Positions 1 to 13,640 of a stretch of 64,000 nucleotides of DNA are shown piece after piece. The stretch's first letter is position 1; each line of letters starts with the position of its first letter. This stretch comes from Zonotrichia leucophrys gambelii (lineage: Eukaryota > Chordata > Aves > Passeriformes > Passerellidae): positions 21,702,038 to 21,766,037 of the forward strand of contig NC_088173.1 in assembly GCF_028769735.1 (NCBI RefSeq), given 5' to 3'. Below the pieces are notes generated by a model that was given only the letters and a program-made list of their open reading frames with translations, was not told the DNA's origin and did not search any database. Made by a program: the position numbers and the translations under genes.

Positions 1-856
1 TATATTGAGCTAATAATGTGGACTCGGAGCAGAGTGGGTTAGAGGGCTATGAAGAGCAGGTTTGGATTTTCTGAGCTAGAAGTTTCAGCTGAAAAAAGTC
101 TTCTATGTTTTTTTTTTAATCTTGGGTGAGTGGGTGGATTGGTTGGTGGGTTGAGATTTTTTTTTTTTGTTAGGTTTGTTTTTGTGACATTTGAAGCAAC
201 TAATTTATTGAGTAGCAACCTTCAAAATGGTGTTGGGACATAAACTGTGTTCACATCTCAGCAGCAAAGGAAACCAATCTGTAGTTTTAGACTCAACAGA
301 AATTGTCCTAATTTTCTGGAAATGTATTGGTGGACAAATGTTAGAATTAGTTTAGCATTTTTCAAAATGACATACAGAATTCCTCTCAAATATTATCATT
401 CCAGTGTTAAACTTCTGATAATGAAGATATTCTGTTAGGGTGTCAGCGTTAGAGGGCAAGGCAAAAATATCATTGGTTCCAAAACTATTTTTGAACCATT
501 TGGAGATGGAGTTATTTGTAAGAGTTATACCTGTATAGGAGGAGATGGGAACTCTGAATATCCTGCCAAAAAGCTCTGTAGGCCAAGCAGTAGCGAAACT
601 AAATATCTAACCATTTAAATAATAACAGATTTATGTGATTATTCTGTCTTCAGGGTTGTGCAAGGATGTAAAAGTAATCATGGAATAAAGAGATTTTATT
701 TGAGACAGGTGCAATGGAAGATTACAAGATGATATTGCTAATTTTGATATATTTATTCTATTAGCTATTTTAATTAGATATTTATACTTTTAAGCAGATG
801 AAAACTCAGAAAATTTTTGATCTAACATGCCTTCCTGAAACTGGCATGTTTATGAA
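1..856. other. AT-rich noncoding DNA
   Basis: No recognisable exon or repeat family. The stretch holds two T runs, near 110-118 and 160-169, and a small G-rich patch at 124-150 in which runs of two or three G are separated by one to four bases. The only open frame, 63 codons at 247-438 on the plus strand, has no recognisable domain and a composition expected by chance. Confidence 0.6.
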
Positions 857-916
857 AATAATAGTAATAATAGTAGTAATAATAATAATAATAATAGTTA
901 TTGTTATTATTATTTA
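857..916. repeat. (AAT)n joined to (ATT)n microsatellite
   Basis: An imperfect AAT/TAG-interrupted array runs to about 897 and switches into an ATT array ending near 916. Because the second half is the reverse complement of the first, either strand can fold back on itself. The similar but shorter array at 51966-51988 has the same head-to-head design. Confidence 0.85.
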
Positions 917-3535
917 CCAGAAAAGAGATACATAAAAAGTACAAGGAAGTTCCTTGAGATATAGGTATTTTACCTAGTTGACTAAAACTTGCTGGAATGT
1001 CTTAGAATTCAGGAACTTCATCATTAATTGACTCTAGGCATGAGCAGCTAATTAATAGTGTACTAAAAGAAGTGCAAAATCTCTTCATTGTAAGTGGGTC
1101 CTCTACGTAACCAGTGACACAAACAAGCTTTTCTGGAGTCCTGACTGCTATAACTGTACCAGGAGAAAAGTCAAAAGAGAAAACAAGTGTATGATTTTGT
1201 CTCCTTTTATTACAGCTGAAAACAGAATCAATGTGCCAATGAAATAATGCTGGAGATAACAAACAAGGACTCATTTCACAGACAGTGCTCTTTTGAAAAA
1301 ACTCATTTTCTGTTATCTCTTAGTTTGCTTAACTGGTTTTATCTATCAAAGCTATTTTATTTGAAGGTGAATCAAAATCCTAATTACTACAAGGTACAGA
1401 CAAAGGACAGCTATTTAATTGGGTTAAGGGTACTGAGCTCATTTTCTTTTTTTTCCCCTTAATTATGGGAAGTTAATGTATATGCATTATCTGAGATTTG
1501 AAAAGGACTTAGAATCTTTATATCACTTCAGATACTGTAGGAACAAGTGCTCTATTTATTTTAAACTGATGGCAAGCCCGTTCCTTTCAATAAATAAAGA
1601 AGCAGGGGAAAGAGATTATTGGCAAAGAAAACAGCTGTATCATCAGTATACCAACAGAGTTCTTTGCTTTTTAATAAGCTATATTTATGTCTGCACCCTA
1701 ATTCCTACCTCACCATCACTCAAATCCAGTTAAAATATATATTTTTTATCATGTCAGATTTTCCACATGGACCATGTGAGAAAACAGAGCAAAACAGAAA
1801 TTCTTGTACCAATGTTTTCATATTAATATTATTATGTACACTAATAGATAACGTGTTCTGAGGATGTTTTTCTAGCCTTAAACCTTTTATACCAAATATA
1901 TGTGGGTTTAGTTTTTATTTATTATATTACTGAACAGATTTTTAAATTAAGGGAAAAAGACCCTGATTATTTCCCCTTTTCTTTTTCCAGTCTTTTTTTT
2001 TGTAATTTTTTAACTAACTATGCAGTATTATTAATTTATAGAAAGAGGGAGCAATATAGTTGAGAGGAAATGACAGAAGGATCTCCTTTTCTGATGTTTC
2101 TTGGAACCATAAGAGAAAGCCTGTGAAACTGATAAATCCCTAGGGAACAGTTGTGTTACACACATATGTGTTCATATGCTTACGTGCATATATATGCATG
2201 CACATGGATAAACACGAACACCCCTCTGTATTCCCTGTGTGCTATGAATGGCATGGCTATTAGAGGGTTGTGCTCTACAGATACAAGCGCAAACACAAAG
2301 GATGCTCTATTATTTGCATAGCAGTCAGTTTGCTTGGGAAATGTCTTATGCAGAAAATTATAGTAGAAGAAAATGTCACTTTTACATAGCAACTTTTCAA
2401 ATTGTAATCAACCAAGAGCATGTTTCATTACCTATTTACAGCATATAAGTGTAATCTGTAGAAGTTAAAGCTGATGAGTTAATTTCTCAGTCTGGACACA
2501 GACATTAAATTGGAGCTCAGCAAGGTACATCCTGACACTGGTGTCAGAACTAAGTGTATAGTTCTGAATTCCTTCAGGCATCTAAAGAACTCTTACTTTT
2601 TCTTCTCAAAAATTTGGAAGATGCTGCTGCTACCTTTACAAGGTGCATATTTGACACCTTAGAAAACAAGACTGTAGTATGGTCTACAACATTATTATTA
2701 TTGTTTAGTATTTAGATCCTGCTGTTACACATGGATGTTCTCGATATGCATCATTTCAGAGGAAGCTGCTTTTCAGTTATTTTGGCAGTTGTTTCACTAA
2801 TTCTGCTGTCTTAGTATATGTTCCTACAATATTTTGAAGTCGTAAATTATTATTTCTGTTTCAGGAGGTAAATAGATCTTTGATTTAATTCCTTACATTA
2901 CATTATTTTTTCTTAGTCAAGCAGCAGCAAAGGTTTAAGACTTGATTCTTGATATCTTTAATAATTCTCTCTAGAAGCTGAGCATTATATTGTGATTTAG
3001 GTTACTTTGATAAATAGATGATATTACAATCAACTGCACTGCTTTGGAAGGCTTTTATGTGAATGAATGGCAGTAGGATGTCATTTTGCTCTTGACACCT
3101 TAGATATAAGTGTGAGCTAATAGTGTAGGAGTAGGATCTGTAAGCCTGTGAAAAAATTTTAATTGTGCTTCTGACATTGACATCCCTTTGCCTCGAGAAA
3201 GCCATTAGCCCATCTCAGAATTCCCTATTATGAAATAGTGAAGATATTTAACCTCATGTAAGTGTCTTTTACATAACATCATTAACAGTTGATGTTACAG
3301 GATATGTCATGACATTGTTCTTTAGTTCATGAAGTTTGCATAATATTGCATTTATTTCTTTTGGGTTTTGAAAGTACTGAGGTGGATTAAGGTTTCCCCT
3401 TGGCATTTAATCCTTTTTTGGTATCAGTGCTATTCAATTGGTGAGACCTCTATATTGAAATATATGCTTATTTCAATAAGTATTTTAAAAAGTTTATCTT
3501 TCTTTTGATGATACCAATATAGCAGCAAAACATTA
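917..3535. other. AT-rich noncoding DNA
   Basis: No repeat family or exon recognised. It contains the alternating purine-pyrimidine tract at 2158-2206 and a small perfect hairpin at 3453-3478 (10-bp arms, tattgaaata and its complement, 6-base loop). Open frames of 63-90 codons here are short, overlap on both strands and look like chance. Confidence 0.55.
2158..2206. repeat. Degenerate CA/TA alternating tract
   Basis: Nearly continuous alternation of purine and pyrimidine, with catatg, tatatatgcatgca and similar units. It is probably a decayed dinucleotide microsatellite, and such tracts can adopt Z-DNA. No further function is visible. Confidence 0.5.
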
Positions 3536-3539
3536 CATC

Positions 3540-4215
3540 TCAAGGGTGCTCAAAAGAAGCAGCAGCTGCAGGGACCACTTGCAATTCATGTGAATGCCTT
3601 GGCTTTACACAGGCCCCAGTACTGTCTGGGTATGTGGGACATAAAAGACAGAGACAGCATGAGAGCTGTGCTCAGGGCAGAGAGTTAAGTGGGACAGTAG
3701 CAGGACAGGCACCAGCTTAATACATTCTCTGAGGCAGTAAGAAACTTCCAGAAGCACTTTTCCTCTCCCTACTTTGGCTTTGTGAAGTGTGAAACATGAA
3801 GTGTGCCTTCAGTAACTGATGTGACTCCTTATGTCAGCGTGCTAGCTTGGTCCTACTCAAGCAATCAAATAATTTACTGCAGGCAGCTCCTGGGGAACTG
3901 CTAGGGCCAAATATTCACTCCAGGTTGTTGTGGGACACTGAATTCAGGCATTTTGATGTATTGGTTCCAAAGGAATGCATGGAAACCATGCTGTGCAGGT
4001 AAACCTGTGGATTTAAATGATACAGGAGTCTGAGTTTATCCAACAAATGTGTTGTGTGTTTTCAACACAACTAGCATGGACAGACTGTTTCAATGTTCTC
4101 AGCTGTGTAAATATTGCTGAAGGCTTCTCAGTGATTGTGCCCAGTTCCCAGACACTGATGCCTTCAGCAATGGGCTGCGCTGTTTATAGCCTTGGAGGGA
4201 GCCCTGCAGGAGCAA
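3540..4215. other. GC-richer unique block, origin unknown
   Basis: This block is visibly richer in G and C than its flanks and contains no CR1 or LTR family I recognise. It has a TATA-like string, cataaaag, near 3640 followed by a purine-rich stretch. A 67-codon plus-strand frame at 4017-4220 has no recognisable domain. It could be a conserved regulatory element, a noncoding RNA exon or an old unclassified repeat; the sequence alone does not decide. Confidence 0.3.
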
Positions 4216-4699
4216 TCTGAATAATGAGACAGGGCTTCCTTGGTGATGGAAGAGCCTTTATAGATGTGACAGTAGTATTCCATAAGGACCAAACTATCAA
4301 ATTGGAATTGGTCATTCCTTGGTATGTTAATGTATCTCTGTAGGTACCTATATGGGTGCACAGCTTCACATGCCCACACCCTTGATGACTATTTTACTCC
4401 AAATAATTGCACTGTAATTGCTGTAGAGATATTTTACTGTAGATAATTGCTTCAACAACTCTATCTAGTAGTTTACCTATCTTTATTCCTCATCCTTCAC
4501 CTGACTTGGCTCCTTTTCCTTTATAGCTTCTTTTTTGGTATTTACTCTTATTCAGGTCATCCACGTCTGTGTTGTCCTTGTTCCTTCTTTACTGATAACT
4601 CTGCTCCCCTAACATATATTAACATATATTAAATAGATATAAAACAAGATGTCATTCCCTGCCAGAATATGTCATGTGCTGGAATTTTGACTAATTTTT
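4216..4699. other. AT-rich noncoding DNA
   Basis: No exon or repeat family recognised. A short tandem doublet of 'aacatatatt' lies at about 4611-4630. A T/C-rich segment at 4447-4600 gives a 61-codon hydrophobic frame that looks like chance. Confidence 0.5.
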
Positions 4700-4772
4700 T
4701 GATAAATTCACAAATTCACAAAATATTCAGAGTCAGAAGGGACCCGCAAGGATCACTGAGTCCACAACCCCT
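4700..4772 (-). mobile_element. CR1 LINE 3'-end remnant
   Basis: The plus strand reads as the reverse complement of a CR1 3' terminus: an 'aaatattcagagt' start, 'cagaagggacc', 'aaggatca' and 'gagtccacaac'. The element is therefore in minus orientation and 5'-truncated to about 70 bp. Assignment rests on recall of avian CR1 3' ends; no protein-coding part remains. Confidence 0.75.
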
Positions 4773-5285
4773 CCTTTTTGTGCTCTAATTATAGATAAAT
4801 TTCAGAGGATAAAGAAAACAACCTTAAAGTACAGTTTAACACTAATAATTAGTAAGATATCACATGAGTTGCAATTGTTTCCAAATCACATTTTCCCTAT
4901 TGTTAATTTGGATAGTTAAGCCCTTTTTACTTATGTGTCTATCATAAATTTTCTTGCATATGAGGTCATAATGGCCACAGGGAAAATTTCTTCTGGACTT
5001 CTGAAGACATGAATAATCAATGAAAATATTGCCTTAATTTATATTTAAAGATCTGTTTTGACATTCTCTTCTGAAACTGTTTTATTCTTTTACTGGAATA
5101 AGTTATTGCAAGTAGTACAGTGCAAGTTCAAAGTCAATTGGTTCGCCCTTGATTAACATGTCCTTTTTATATACTGGTTCACATTCACACATTACAATTC
5201 TCCTTAGTGATTCAAAGGTTACAATTCCTTTTTAAAATAAGTATTTTCTCACTTCTTCCTAAGTCACTTGCTTTTTCCTCTCACA

Positions 5286-5425
5286 AGTTTGAGTTTGGGG
5301 TTGGTTTTGGGTATTTGTTATTGTTTTGGGTTTTTATTTTTGTGTTGGTGGGCTGGTTGGGTTGTTTTGTTGGCTTTTTTTTCCTGTGGGGGAGGCAGTG
5401 CTATTGTTTGGTTTTTGAGGTTTTT
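5286..5425. repeat. G/T-rich low-complexity tract
   Basis: Dominated by T runs and G runs of two to five (for example ggggttggttttggg, ggtgggctggttggg, gtgggggagg). Overlapping frames of 68-73 codons here encode only low-complexity F/G/L/V/W-rich peptides and are not genes. At least four G runs of three or more fall within about 110 bases on the plus strand, so a G-quadruplex is possible with long loops. Confidence 0.75.
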
Positions 5426-5793
5426 TAAAACCTTTTTGTCATCAGAAAATTCCAGTAATTTTGATATATACTAGGCTTGATAGCTTGTGTGTTGCAGGAA
5501 GCAGTACAAAGATGGGAAATATTTCAGAGAACTACATTTGACCCAGGATAAAATGAGAACCAGGTTAAGTGACTTAGTCCATGCTTTAATAAAAGAAAAG
5601 CCATAAAACTTATGCTTATAAGTATTGGAGTACATGGTAATTACAAGAATGAGTTCTACAGAGTAATCTGGTTTCAGACAGCTTACTCTAAATTAGGAAC
5701 CCATATTGTCTAAAAAATCAAGATCACAAATGTATCTGAAGTTTACAATTCATATTTTCATGTTAAATATTCAATTTTTGAAAATAATTATTG

Positions 5794-5858
5794 GTGGATG
5801 AAAAATTAATCATTAATTAAGAAGAATTAATTACTCTCCAGTGGATGAAAAATTAATC
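5794..5858. repeat. Direct repeat pair, 18 bp, 47-bp offset
   Basis: The string gtggatgaaaaattaatc occurs at 5794-5811 and again at 5841-5858 without a mismatch. The spacer is AT-rich with ttaatta motifs. A local slippage duplication is the simplest explanation. Confidence 0.8.
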
Positions 5859-5859
5859 G

Positions 5860-8800
5860 AGAACATGTGACAAATGCAGTAGCTAAAAATTGGGTTATAT
5901 CATTCTTGAATTCTTAGAGAAAATAGTGCTACTATGGTCAATATTTGCAATGCTATTGAGATTCATATGATGACATAACAAGTTCTAATGCCCACACTCA
6001 AAAATAATATTGGAAAAAGAAGAAAATATTAGAGAAACTAGTAGAAAGTTTTGGCTGATTTTAAGGCAAAGTTTAAGACAAAATGTTAGCATGACTTGTA
6101 TTTTACATTCGAACACAGTCTTTGCCAGACAGAAGTGTCTATCCAGCGAAAGATGCATGAATCTGTTCCTCAGAAGCTAATGCTGGATACATTAAAAAAA
6201 AAAAAGTGATATTAATGTTTAATTTTAATAAGTGAGAATAATTTTAAAAGACAATTGAGATTCTCAATGGATGGGTGAGAGATCATAAATCTATTTTTTA
6301 GTAAATGTTCTATTTTAGATATACAGACCTATTGCAAGACTGGACCTCACAAACTAAAACTGAAAAAGCTTTTGTTCTCACTTGAAATCCTATAGAATTT
6401 TTAATCTTACTCTACCCTAAAAGCTGTGGTATACTTAGTGCAATGTTTTGCTTTTACATACTGTAATGTCTATATGAACACAGAAAGTATGAAAGACACG
6501 ACCAAAATTACTTTGCATCACAATTGGTGCCATTGACTGCTAAAGGTGGATCTGCTTTATTGTGGGAAAGTCTAGCAAAGAGCTTCAGTGTTGTTAACTA
6601 ACAGAGGGGAGATTTTCTAAGCAGTCTAAAATTTATCACTCTTCTTCAAGATACACCATTAACAGAATTATGTTTAGTGAATAGTAAGTTGGCCAAATAC
6701 CTCAATCCTTTCAAAATTATTTTCACTGCAACATGTTGACATCTGATAACAGCACAAAAGTAGAACTGAATATGAATACACAGTATTTTTCTTATAGAAC
6801 AATAGTTACTAATTCAAACATCTTGATTTTTTTTTTATCATAATGTAATTTTTAACATTTAATATCTGTTGGAGCAATGTACTTGAGAGAAATGTGTTTG
6901 CACATGCCAGAAAAGACATTCCATTCCTAATCATTAGTTTCCTCAGATTTACCACAAAATAAAGCCATTTACAAGAATAATATTGAATGTATTGTAGAAG
7001 TCTGAATCATTAATGTCATTGTTTCCTGAACTAATTAGTTGGAGTAATGTCATAGAAGTATTCTTATGTTTGGAGATTCTGATTTGGGGCAGTATAAACC
7101 TATATAAATATACATCTAAATGACTGCTGTAAGTATAGAATTTTAGGTTGGAGTGTTTTTGAGAAATTTGGTGGCTGCTTTAGTGGCAGGGTGGTGGATT
7201 CACTGAGTTGAACCCCTATCTAAGCCATTTAAGTATTTGCAACTATACTTTAAGTTCTGCCTCCCTCTTCCCCCCTCCTTGTCCTCCGCAGTTGAGAACA
7301 GTAACCACTGTCTGTATGTGCAGTAACAATTAGAAATATAAGCCAGCTGAAATGGATGGTAAATTTTTTTGAGTAAATTGTCATGTGAACCAAACTTATC
7401 TCCAGCATTAGGAAAGAGTTCATGACCAGAACAGTAGTTTTCAAATTCTCAGTATCACTTTGAACTAAGTCATGTATGGACTTGTCAAGGCAGGGGTGAA
7501 AAGCAGGAGATGAAAAAGAGAAGTATAGACACCCTTGTCATCAGTGTGTTAGTAGTCAAATAGATCAAGCTTCCCTGAATAACTGAGTTCTTGAATTATT
7601 AAAACATCTTCTTACTTTCCTCCAGAAGATGATAGACTTAATTTAAAAAGAGATATTAAATTTGAAGTGATGGTTCTCAACATCTTTTGTTCCGCATTAA
7701 TATGATTTAGTGATGTTCACTTTTTCTGCTATAGCATGTTACCTTGCTTAAACTGTCAGGAAAGAAAATTGCTCAATTCAAAAAATGTTCGGATTTCCAA
7801 ACCCCTCTGATTTTCGTGGCCTCCAGATCTGCCCAGGAGATTTGTCTCCCTATATTTGCCCTATACATCAAGAAGCAGAAAGCCCTTACTAGAGGATGAT
7901 TTGTGTGCTCCAATTTGTCCTCTAAACGAAAGCCTCTTTTTGCTACTAGTAGAGAGAGCCTTAGGAAACCAGCTTAAAATTAGTCTTTGTTAATAACCCA
8001 TCACAGCCCAAAGACAAGATTATCAAAGGAACTCAAGCAATGAACAGACTGATTTTAGTGAAATGTGCTGATTGAATTGCTTTTAATGTTCTTTTAAACA
8101 TTTCAAAACTTAAGAGGAAAAATTCTTGAATGGAGCAGCTAGTGGGATGAGGGGTTTTACTCAGCTTGGGTTGTGGCCTGTGAAATGAATTTTTACATAT
8201 TTTTTAATAAAACAATTAAGGGGTTTTTTTTAAGTTATCAAGATATTTTAATATTTAAGATTAATTTTAATACCCCAGGAAAGATATATAAGAGAATAAA
8301 CAAAGCAAGTAGCAAACCCACATATTTTCTTAACAACCAATGTGAGCTAGGCTTTTCTTTTAAGGTGATTGATTGTGTAAAGATTATACAGATTTTGGTT
8401 TGCCTTCACATGTGGGGAATGAACATAAGTGATTTCAGTTGAAAAGAGGGTTAAAATTATAGAAAATCCAAGGAATTTTCTGTATTGCTTCTATGAAAGC
8501 AAGAATTAAACTGAATATAAAATAATTTCCCATCTCTAAGGCAAACAGAACATTATATATATAGATGCATATTTATATAAAAAATATGTAACATAACATA
8601 CAGAGCATAGTGAATAAGTATACATCACTGTTATCACAAAGCAGTAATCTGAAGCTAATTAAAATATTAAAATATTATAAATCATGATAAAGAAAGTACA
8701 ATTCTCATTGAATAAGAGATAGAAAATTAAACCAAGCACATATCTGTCCTGTTGCCAAAAATTGTATGAAACATTTACACAAATATATAAATACAGATGG

Positions 8801-11179
8801 TATGGTCATAGTTTCATATGTTTTCCTAAAAGTCTAGAACACTTAGTAATAACAAGTTGTCAGCTTCATTATACTTTTGGATCAATTTCTTAAAAAAACC
8901 CGAACCAATACCCCCCCCAAAAATCAAAAGACAGAAACAAAAATGATCCAAATAAAGCACAACATGTAGCAAAAGATGCGACTGCACAATTGATTGAGGA
9001 TATTTTGTAGTCGCACCATGAACTCATACATATTTTCTTATGAGAAAAAAATATTATGTTCCTTTAAGCAATCTTCTGCAAGCGATGAATATCTTTATTG
9101 CATGTCATTAAACAGACCCATCATTATAACAGAGAATTTCTGAATACTTAGATCATATTGATCTGTAATGATATGTAGCAGCACTTACCATCCAATTATA
9201 GATATCCAGTGGAGGGAGTATAAACAGTCAAAATGTGAAGTGATACTTCCAAGGAATACCTACTGTTTCAGGTTCAGAATCTTTTTCAGACAGATCTGGC
9301 ATTTCTGTATTTAATAGTCTTTAATGTGTCTTTTCTCCAGGTATTTGTCAAATTACTTTTTCAGGCCATCCAAAACACCCTGTAGCAAGCATCAACCTGT
9401 AGAGGCAATAGATAACCTAGACACCTGCCTTCTCTTTGCTTGTTTTGCACCTTCTGACTGATGGTTTCACCTGTTGCTTCCTCTTTTTCCAAGAGAAAAG
9501 AGAGTGAGCATTTATTCCTTCCAAGTCACTACTAAGGAAATCAGAACAAAGGGAATTCACACAATAGAGCAAGATTTTCAAGGAGGTTGAATACCTGGTT
9601 GAAAATAGCAATTGTAAAGAAATTGTTAAGGAAATCAGATGTAACTTGTATTTAGGGCCATATACAGATAGTGAAATATCCCACTTCTCATTCTGGGCAA
9701 TTTAAATAGTCTTGTACAGACTATAATTGTGAATGTAATTTTCTAAGAATGAGACTGAGAATTAATTTAACTGAACTCAGGTTAAATTACTTCAACTGAG
9801 ATAAGATGAATGTTGATTAACAGACTCAAATGCCAAGTCAATTAAAGTAATTCCAACTTCAGAAGAAAACATTTGCGACATGTTTATTGAGGTCAAGTCA
9901 CTTGAAACAAGATCACATGTGTTATCTTTTGCAGTATTGAAGTTCAGGTATATTCAGGACATTATATGAGAAGAAATTGCTGGCAATAAATATGGAGCTT
10001 GAGATAATCTTTTCTTAATATTTGTGAAGTTAGAATCTTAAATGAAAAATGTACCAAAATCACATTTACAGGCTGATATCCTTTAGTTTTAAATATAAAA
10101 ATGGAATTTCAAATGTTGGAACAGTCAGCATGGTCTGCCAAAAGAAATTTGTTTGCTTTAGAGTCTTGAATAACAACAACAAAAAAAAAGGAATTTTTTT
10201 TGAGATTCTTGTATCACACATTTTGCGTTCATTCTTCAAATTGCCAAAGCACAGCTTAATCTGAAATAAAAATATAAGCTTCGATTACATTGTATCTACC
10301 CACAGTGAAAACTATGGGAGAAGGAAAGTAACAAAATATTTTGCACTTTACCATGCAGCAAACAATTGAACAGCATTGAAGAACATTTTTTTGAGCTCTA
10401 GGAGGTGAAATGTGCTCATTGTAACTCGGTCTTAGAGAAGTAATGTTATTAAACCCATTACTATGCAATAAAATGAACATGTCTGTATTTCTGTTTGTAG
10501 GGATGATACTTTTAAAAAAAAATAAAGTTGCCGTATTGAAGGTATGTGAAGATCATTAAGCGTGATTTTTTTTTTTTTTTCAGTAACAGATAAAATATGA
10601 GTGCTGAAAGCTTGTGCCCATGACTTATGAAGCAGATTGTCCAGTCAGCAAAGAAATAAATTCTAATGGAGAACAGAATGGCTCTAAAGGAGTATTACTG
10701 ACTGGGTATTAATAGTAACGGACAATGAGTAAGGGGTGGATAAAAAGGAACAGTTTGACTCAAAAAAATGTTTTAGAGAAAGGTAATAAAAAATGTTCTG
10801 TTTGAATATTGTATGAAATGTGTGTTCTTCATTCACAGAAATTCAAAACAGCTGGCCTGTGAAATTGGCAGTTATTAGTAGGAATTTCTAATGAAATTGC
10901 CAAGTTGGAGTGGCACCATATGACAGGAAAATAGAATATCTAGCTTATAGGAGAAAAAAACATGCAGCTGCAAGCTGATTAGTCTATCCTCAGTACCATA
11001 GAATTTATGAATAAATACTAAAAGTAAATGAATGTTCAAGTCATGACTGTAAATGAATAAATGTTGGAAAATAATGCATCAGTTCATCAAAAGTAGATTG
11101 TGTCAGACTAACCTTGTATCTGTCTTTGATAAGACAACAGATTGATTGTCTAGACAGGGAAATTCAGTTTTAATCTGAT
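5860..11179. other. Long AT-rich unique stretch
   Basis: More than 5 kb without a recognisable exon, RNA gene or repeat family. There are AT-rich tracts near 8555-8590, an A/C-rich patch at 8890-8940 and a T run of about 16 near 10566-10581. Frames reach 89 codons at most and carry no known domain. This is intergenic or intronic DNA. Confidence 0.6.
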
Positions 11180-11234
11180 TTCTGTAAGCATTTTATATAA
11201 TACTAATATGTTCTGTAAACATTTTATATAATAC
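11180..11234. repeat. Direct repeat pair, 24 bp, 31-bp offset
   Basis: Copies at 11180-11203 and 11211-11234 read ttctgtaagcattttatata.. and ttctgtaaacattttatata.., one difference in 24. They form a tandem unit of about 31 bp, consistent with a recent local duplication. Confidence 0.8.
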
Positions 11235-11569
11235 AAAGAAAGAGATGCCAGACGTTTAAGGAACTTTTTTTAAGGAGTCAATTGTTGAATTTGTTGATGT
11301 TTGGTAGTGAAACTCAAAGATAAGTAATGGGGAAAATCCTGTTTAATACTTTTCAGTGATGTATTCGCCTGGACAGTGCAAGTTTGCTGATGCAATAAAC
11401 CTGGCAATCAGTACAGAAAAGGATGAAGACAGAGTAAGAATTAGATGTCTTAATTAATAGAAGTAGAGCAAAATTCACTAATTGAAATTCACTAATTTGA
11501 AAAGGACATAGTAATGGCTTATGCTATATAATGAAAACACTAGTGGTAGAAACAAAGGAAACTTTTGGG

Positions 11570-11720
11570 ATGTCCAAGCTAGTTATGGATTGGTCGGGTT
11601 CAATAGGGCTTTGAGCAACTTGGTTTGGTGGAAGGTATCCCTGATCAGGGCAGGAGTGCTGAACTTAGATGATTCTAAAGGTACCTCCCAGCCCAACATG
11701 TTCTATGATTTACTTGGAGT
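11570..11720 (+). mobile_element. CR1 LINE 3'-end fragment
   Basis: Plus orientation. Motifs in the order expected for the CR1 3' untranslated region are 'gggctttgagcaac', a 'tggtggaaggt.tccctg' block, 'agatgatt' and 'ccca.c..ttctatgattt'. It is 5'-truncated and diverged, and the overlapping 73- and 86-codon frames are repeat or flank artefacts. The terminal octamer repeats are reduced to one copy. Confidence 0.85.
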
Positions 11721-13568
11721 CACAAAAGAAAAACAGTTTTAAAAAATGGTTATTCAGCCTTAGAAAACATCAGTCAAGCATTTTTAAGATGGAGTTACCT
11801 TTCTTGCATAAAATACTCATGAGACTTCCTCTGGAATGTTGTGTACAAGAAAGAAAAATCTTTATTTTCAGGATAAACAGGGGAATGGGAAATATATTTA
11901 ATAAAAGAAAAATAGATAAGTTTGGCTGAAGTAGGGTAATAAAAACTTGGAGTGAGATGTAAATATAGTAAGAAAATACTATAGTTAACAGCAGCTTGGT
12001 GAAAATCATCTAAAAGTATCTAGATACCAGAACACAAGGGTGTAAACTTTTGACTAATTAAGATAGTCTGAAAAAGGAAAGACAGTTTCTTACCACAGTA
12101 GAAGGAATGGGACAACGATATTGCCTAATTTTAAAACAGGTTATGATTGATTGTTTTAGAAAGTATTACATAGCACTGGGGACAGATTCAAATGGCTCCT
12201 TCAGGTCTGTGCTTCTTGAACAATCATGATGTTTGCTAAATAGATAAATCATTGCTATTAAGTTTATTTTTGTCTAAACTCAGAAATCCTTTATGTAGGC
12301 CTGCATATAGAAAGAAGGAAAAACAAGGTTAAGGACCAGTATTGAAATGAATTGAGCATAAAATTTAGTACAGTCCTTCAGGATAATTTTCTGTCTTCCT
12401 GTTTCATCTTCACCCTTTCAAAATGATGGGAATTATTGCCTTTACATACTCTCTATTTAGTGTCAAATGAATTCCATATGTTTTACTGATAAATAAAAGA
12501 TTAAGGAGATTAAAATGAATATTCTGGCAAGCAGGGATAAGATTTGTGAAGGCTTACTTAGAAGCAACTTCGAAGTCACTTGAGGACTGCACAGTAAAGT
12601 TGGCTATACCTGTGAAAAAGTCTGCAGGATGCCACACTGATTTGAGACCTTTCTTAGTGTTAATCATTATAATCAGCATGTGGGTCTCAATGAGAAGACT
12701 TACCTTGAAACTTTTTTGTGAGTCATTTGTAATTTACAGTTTTTTGATATTCTGAGATAGAAATTAGTCTGGAGTCAAAGTGGCAGCACTGTGTAAAATG
12801 AGAAACTAAACTAGAATAGCAAGCCTAGTTGAATTGTGTGTTCTTCTTAGACTTTGCAAATAAGCTTTGTTCAATTTTTTAATCAAAATTTATTCCATTA
12901 CAGTGCTAACCAACCTAAATCTTCCGCTCTAAGAGCATAAAAATTTCCTATAACTGCTAAATCTAATGCAGATTATAGAATCAGCCAAAATTTTCTGTAG
13001 GTATCTATAGATATCTATAAGTATATACAGATATGTATCTGAAGGTATCTAGCTATCCAGGAATATATATTAAATACATTTTCAACTATGGAGGGTGTAG
13101 AGATGAGAAATAAGGAGGCGGATGATACAGAAAAAATGTTCACTTCATAAAATGTGAAACAAAGAATCTAGATATCACCAGCTTGGTGTCAAAGAGATTT
13201 ATTTGAATGTTTGAGAAAATAGTGAGCTTAAGAGCAAACATTTGGGTGACATATCCTACTAACTTGGATATCTTTCAACTGTTTTCAAAAGCTGATTTGG
13301 GACTGCAAATATGTCTTTGGTTTTGCATATGTCAAAAGTAAGAATTGCTGTCTGTTAATGTGTGATCAATGGTAGGAAATGTCAGAATATTCATAATTAC
13401 TGGAAGGAAGAAAAAAAGCAATGAGCATACACAAATTTTCTGTCAGTTTTGTAGCTTATGTCTCTCCCTGGAATTTAGTCATAGTCATACAAAAGTCTAT
13501 TTCATATGGTTATGGGAGACTAATGTTGTATCATGTTGTAGAATAAAGTTTAAAAAAACATTAATAAA
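11721..13568. other. AT-rich noncoding DNA
   Basis: No exon or interspersed repeat recognised. It includes the degenerate TATC-type repeat at 13000-13056. Frames of 69-79 codons on both strands look like chance. Confidence 0.55.
13000..13056. repeat. Degenerate TATCTA/TATAGA repeat
   Basis: Units such as tatctatagatatctata recur with substitutions, then fade through 'gtatatacagatatgtatct' and 'ggtatctagctatcc'. It reads as an old tetranucleotide or hexanucleotide microsatellite with small internal palindromes. Confidence 0.6.
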
Positions 13569-13640
13569 ATTACAGAATCATTTAGGTTGGGAAAAAACCT
13601 TTTAAAATCATACTGTAAATTGTCATCAAACTATCAGGAC
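13569..13640 (-). mobile_element. CR1 LINE 3'-end remnant
   Basis: The string 'agaatcatttaggttggg' followed by 'aaaacctttt.aaatcat' is the reverse complement of the CR1 3' terminus. The match fades after about 45-70 bp into 'tgtcatcaaactatc'. It is an extreme 5' truncation in minus orientation. Confidence 0.85.
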
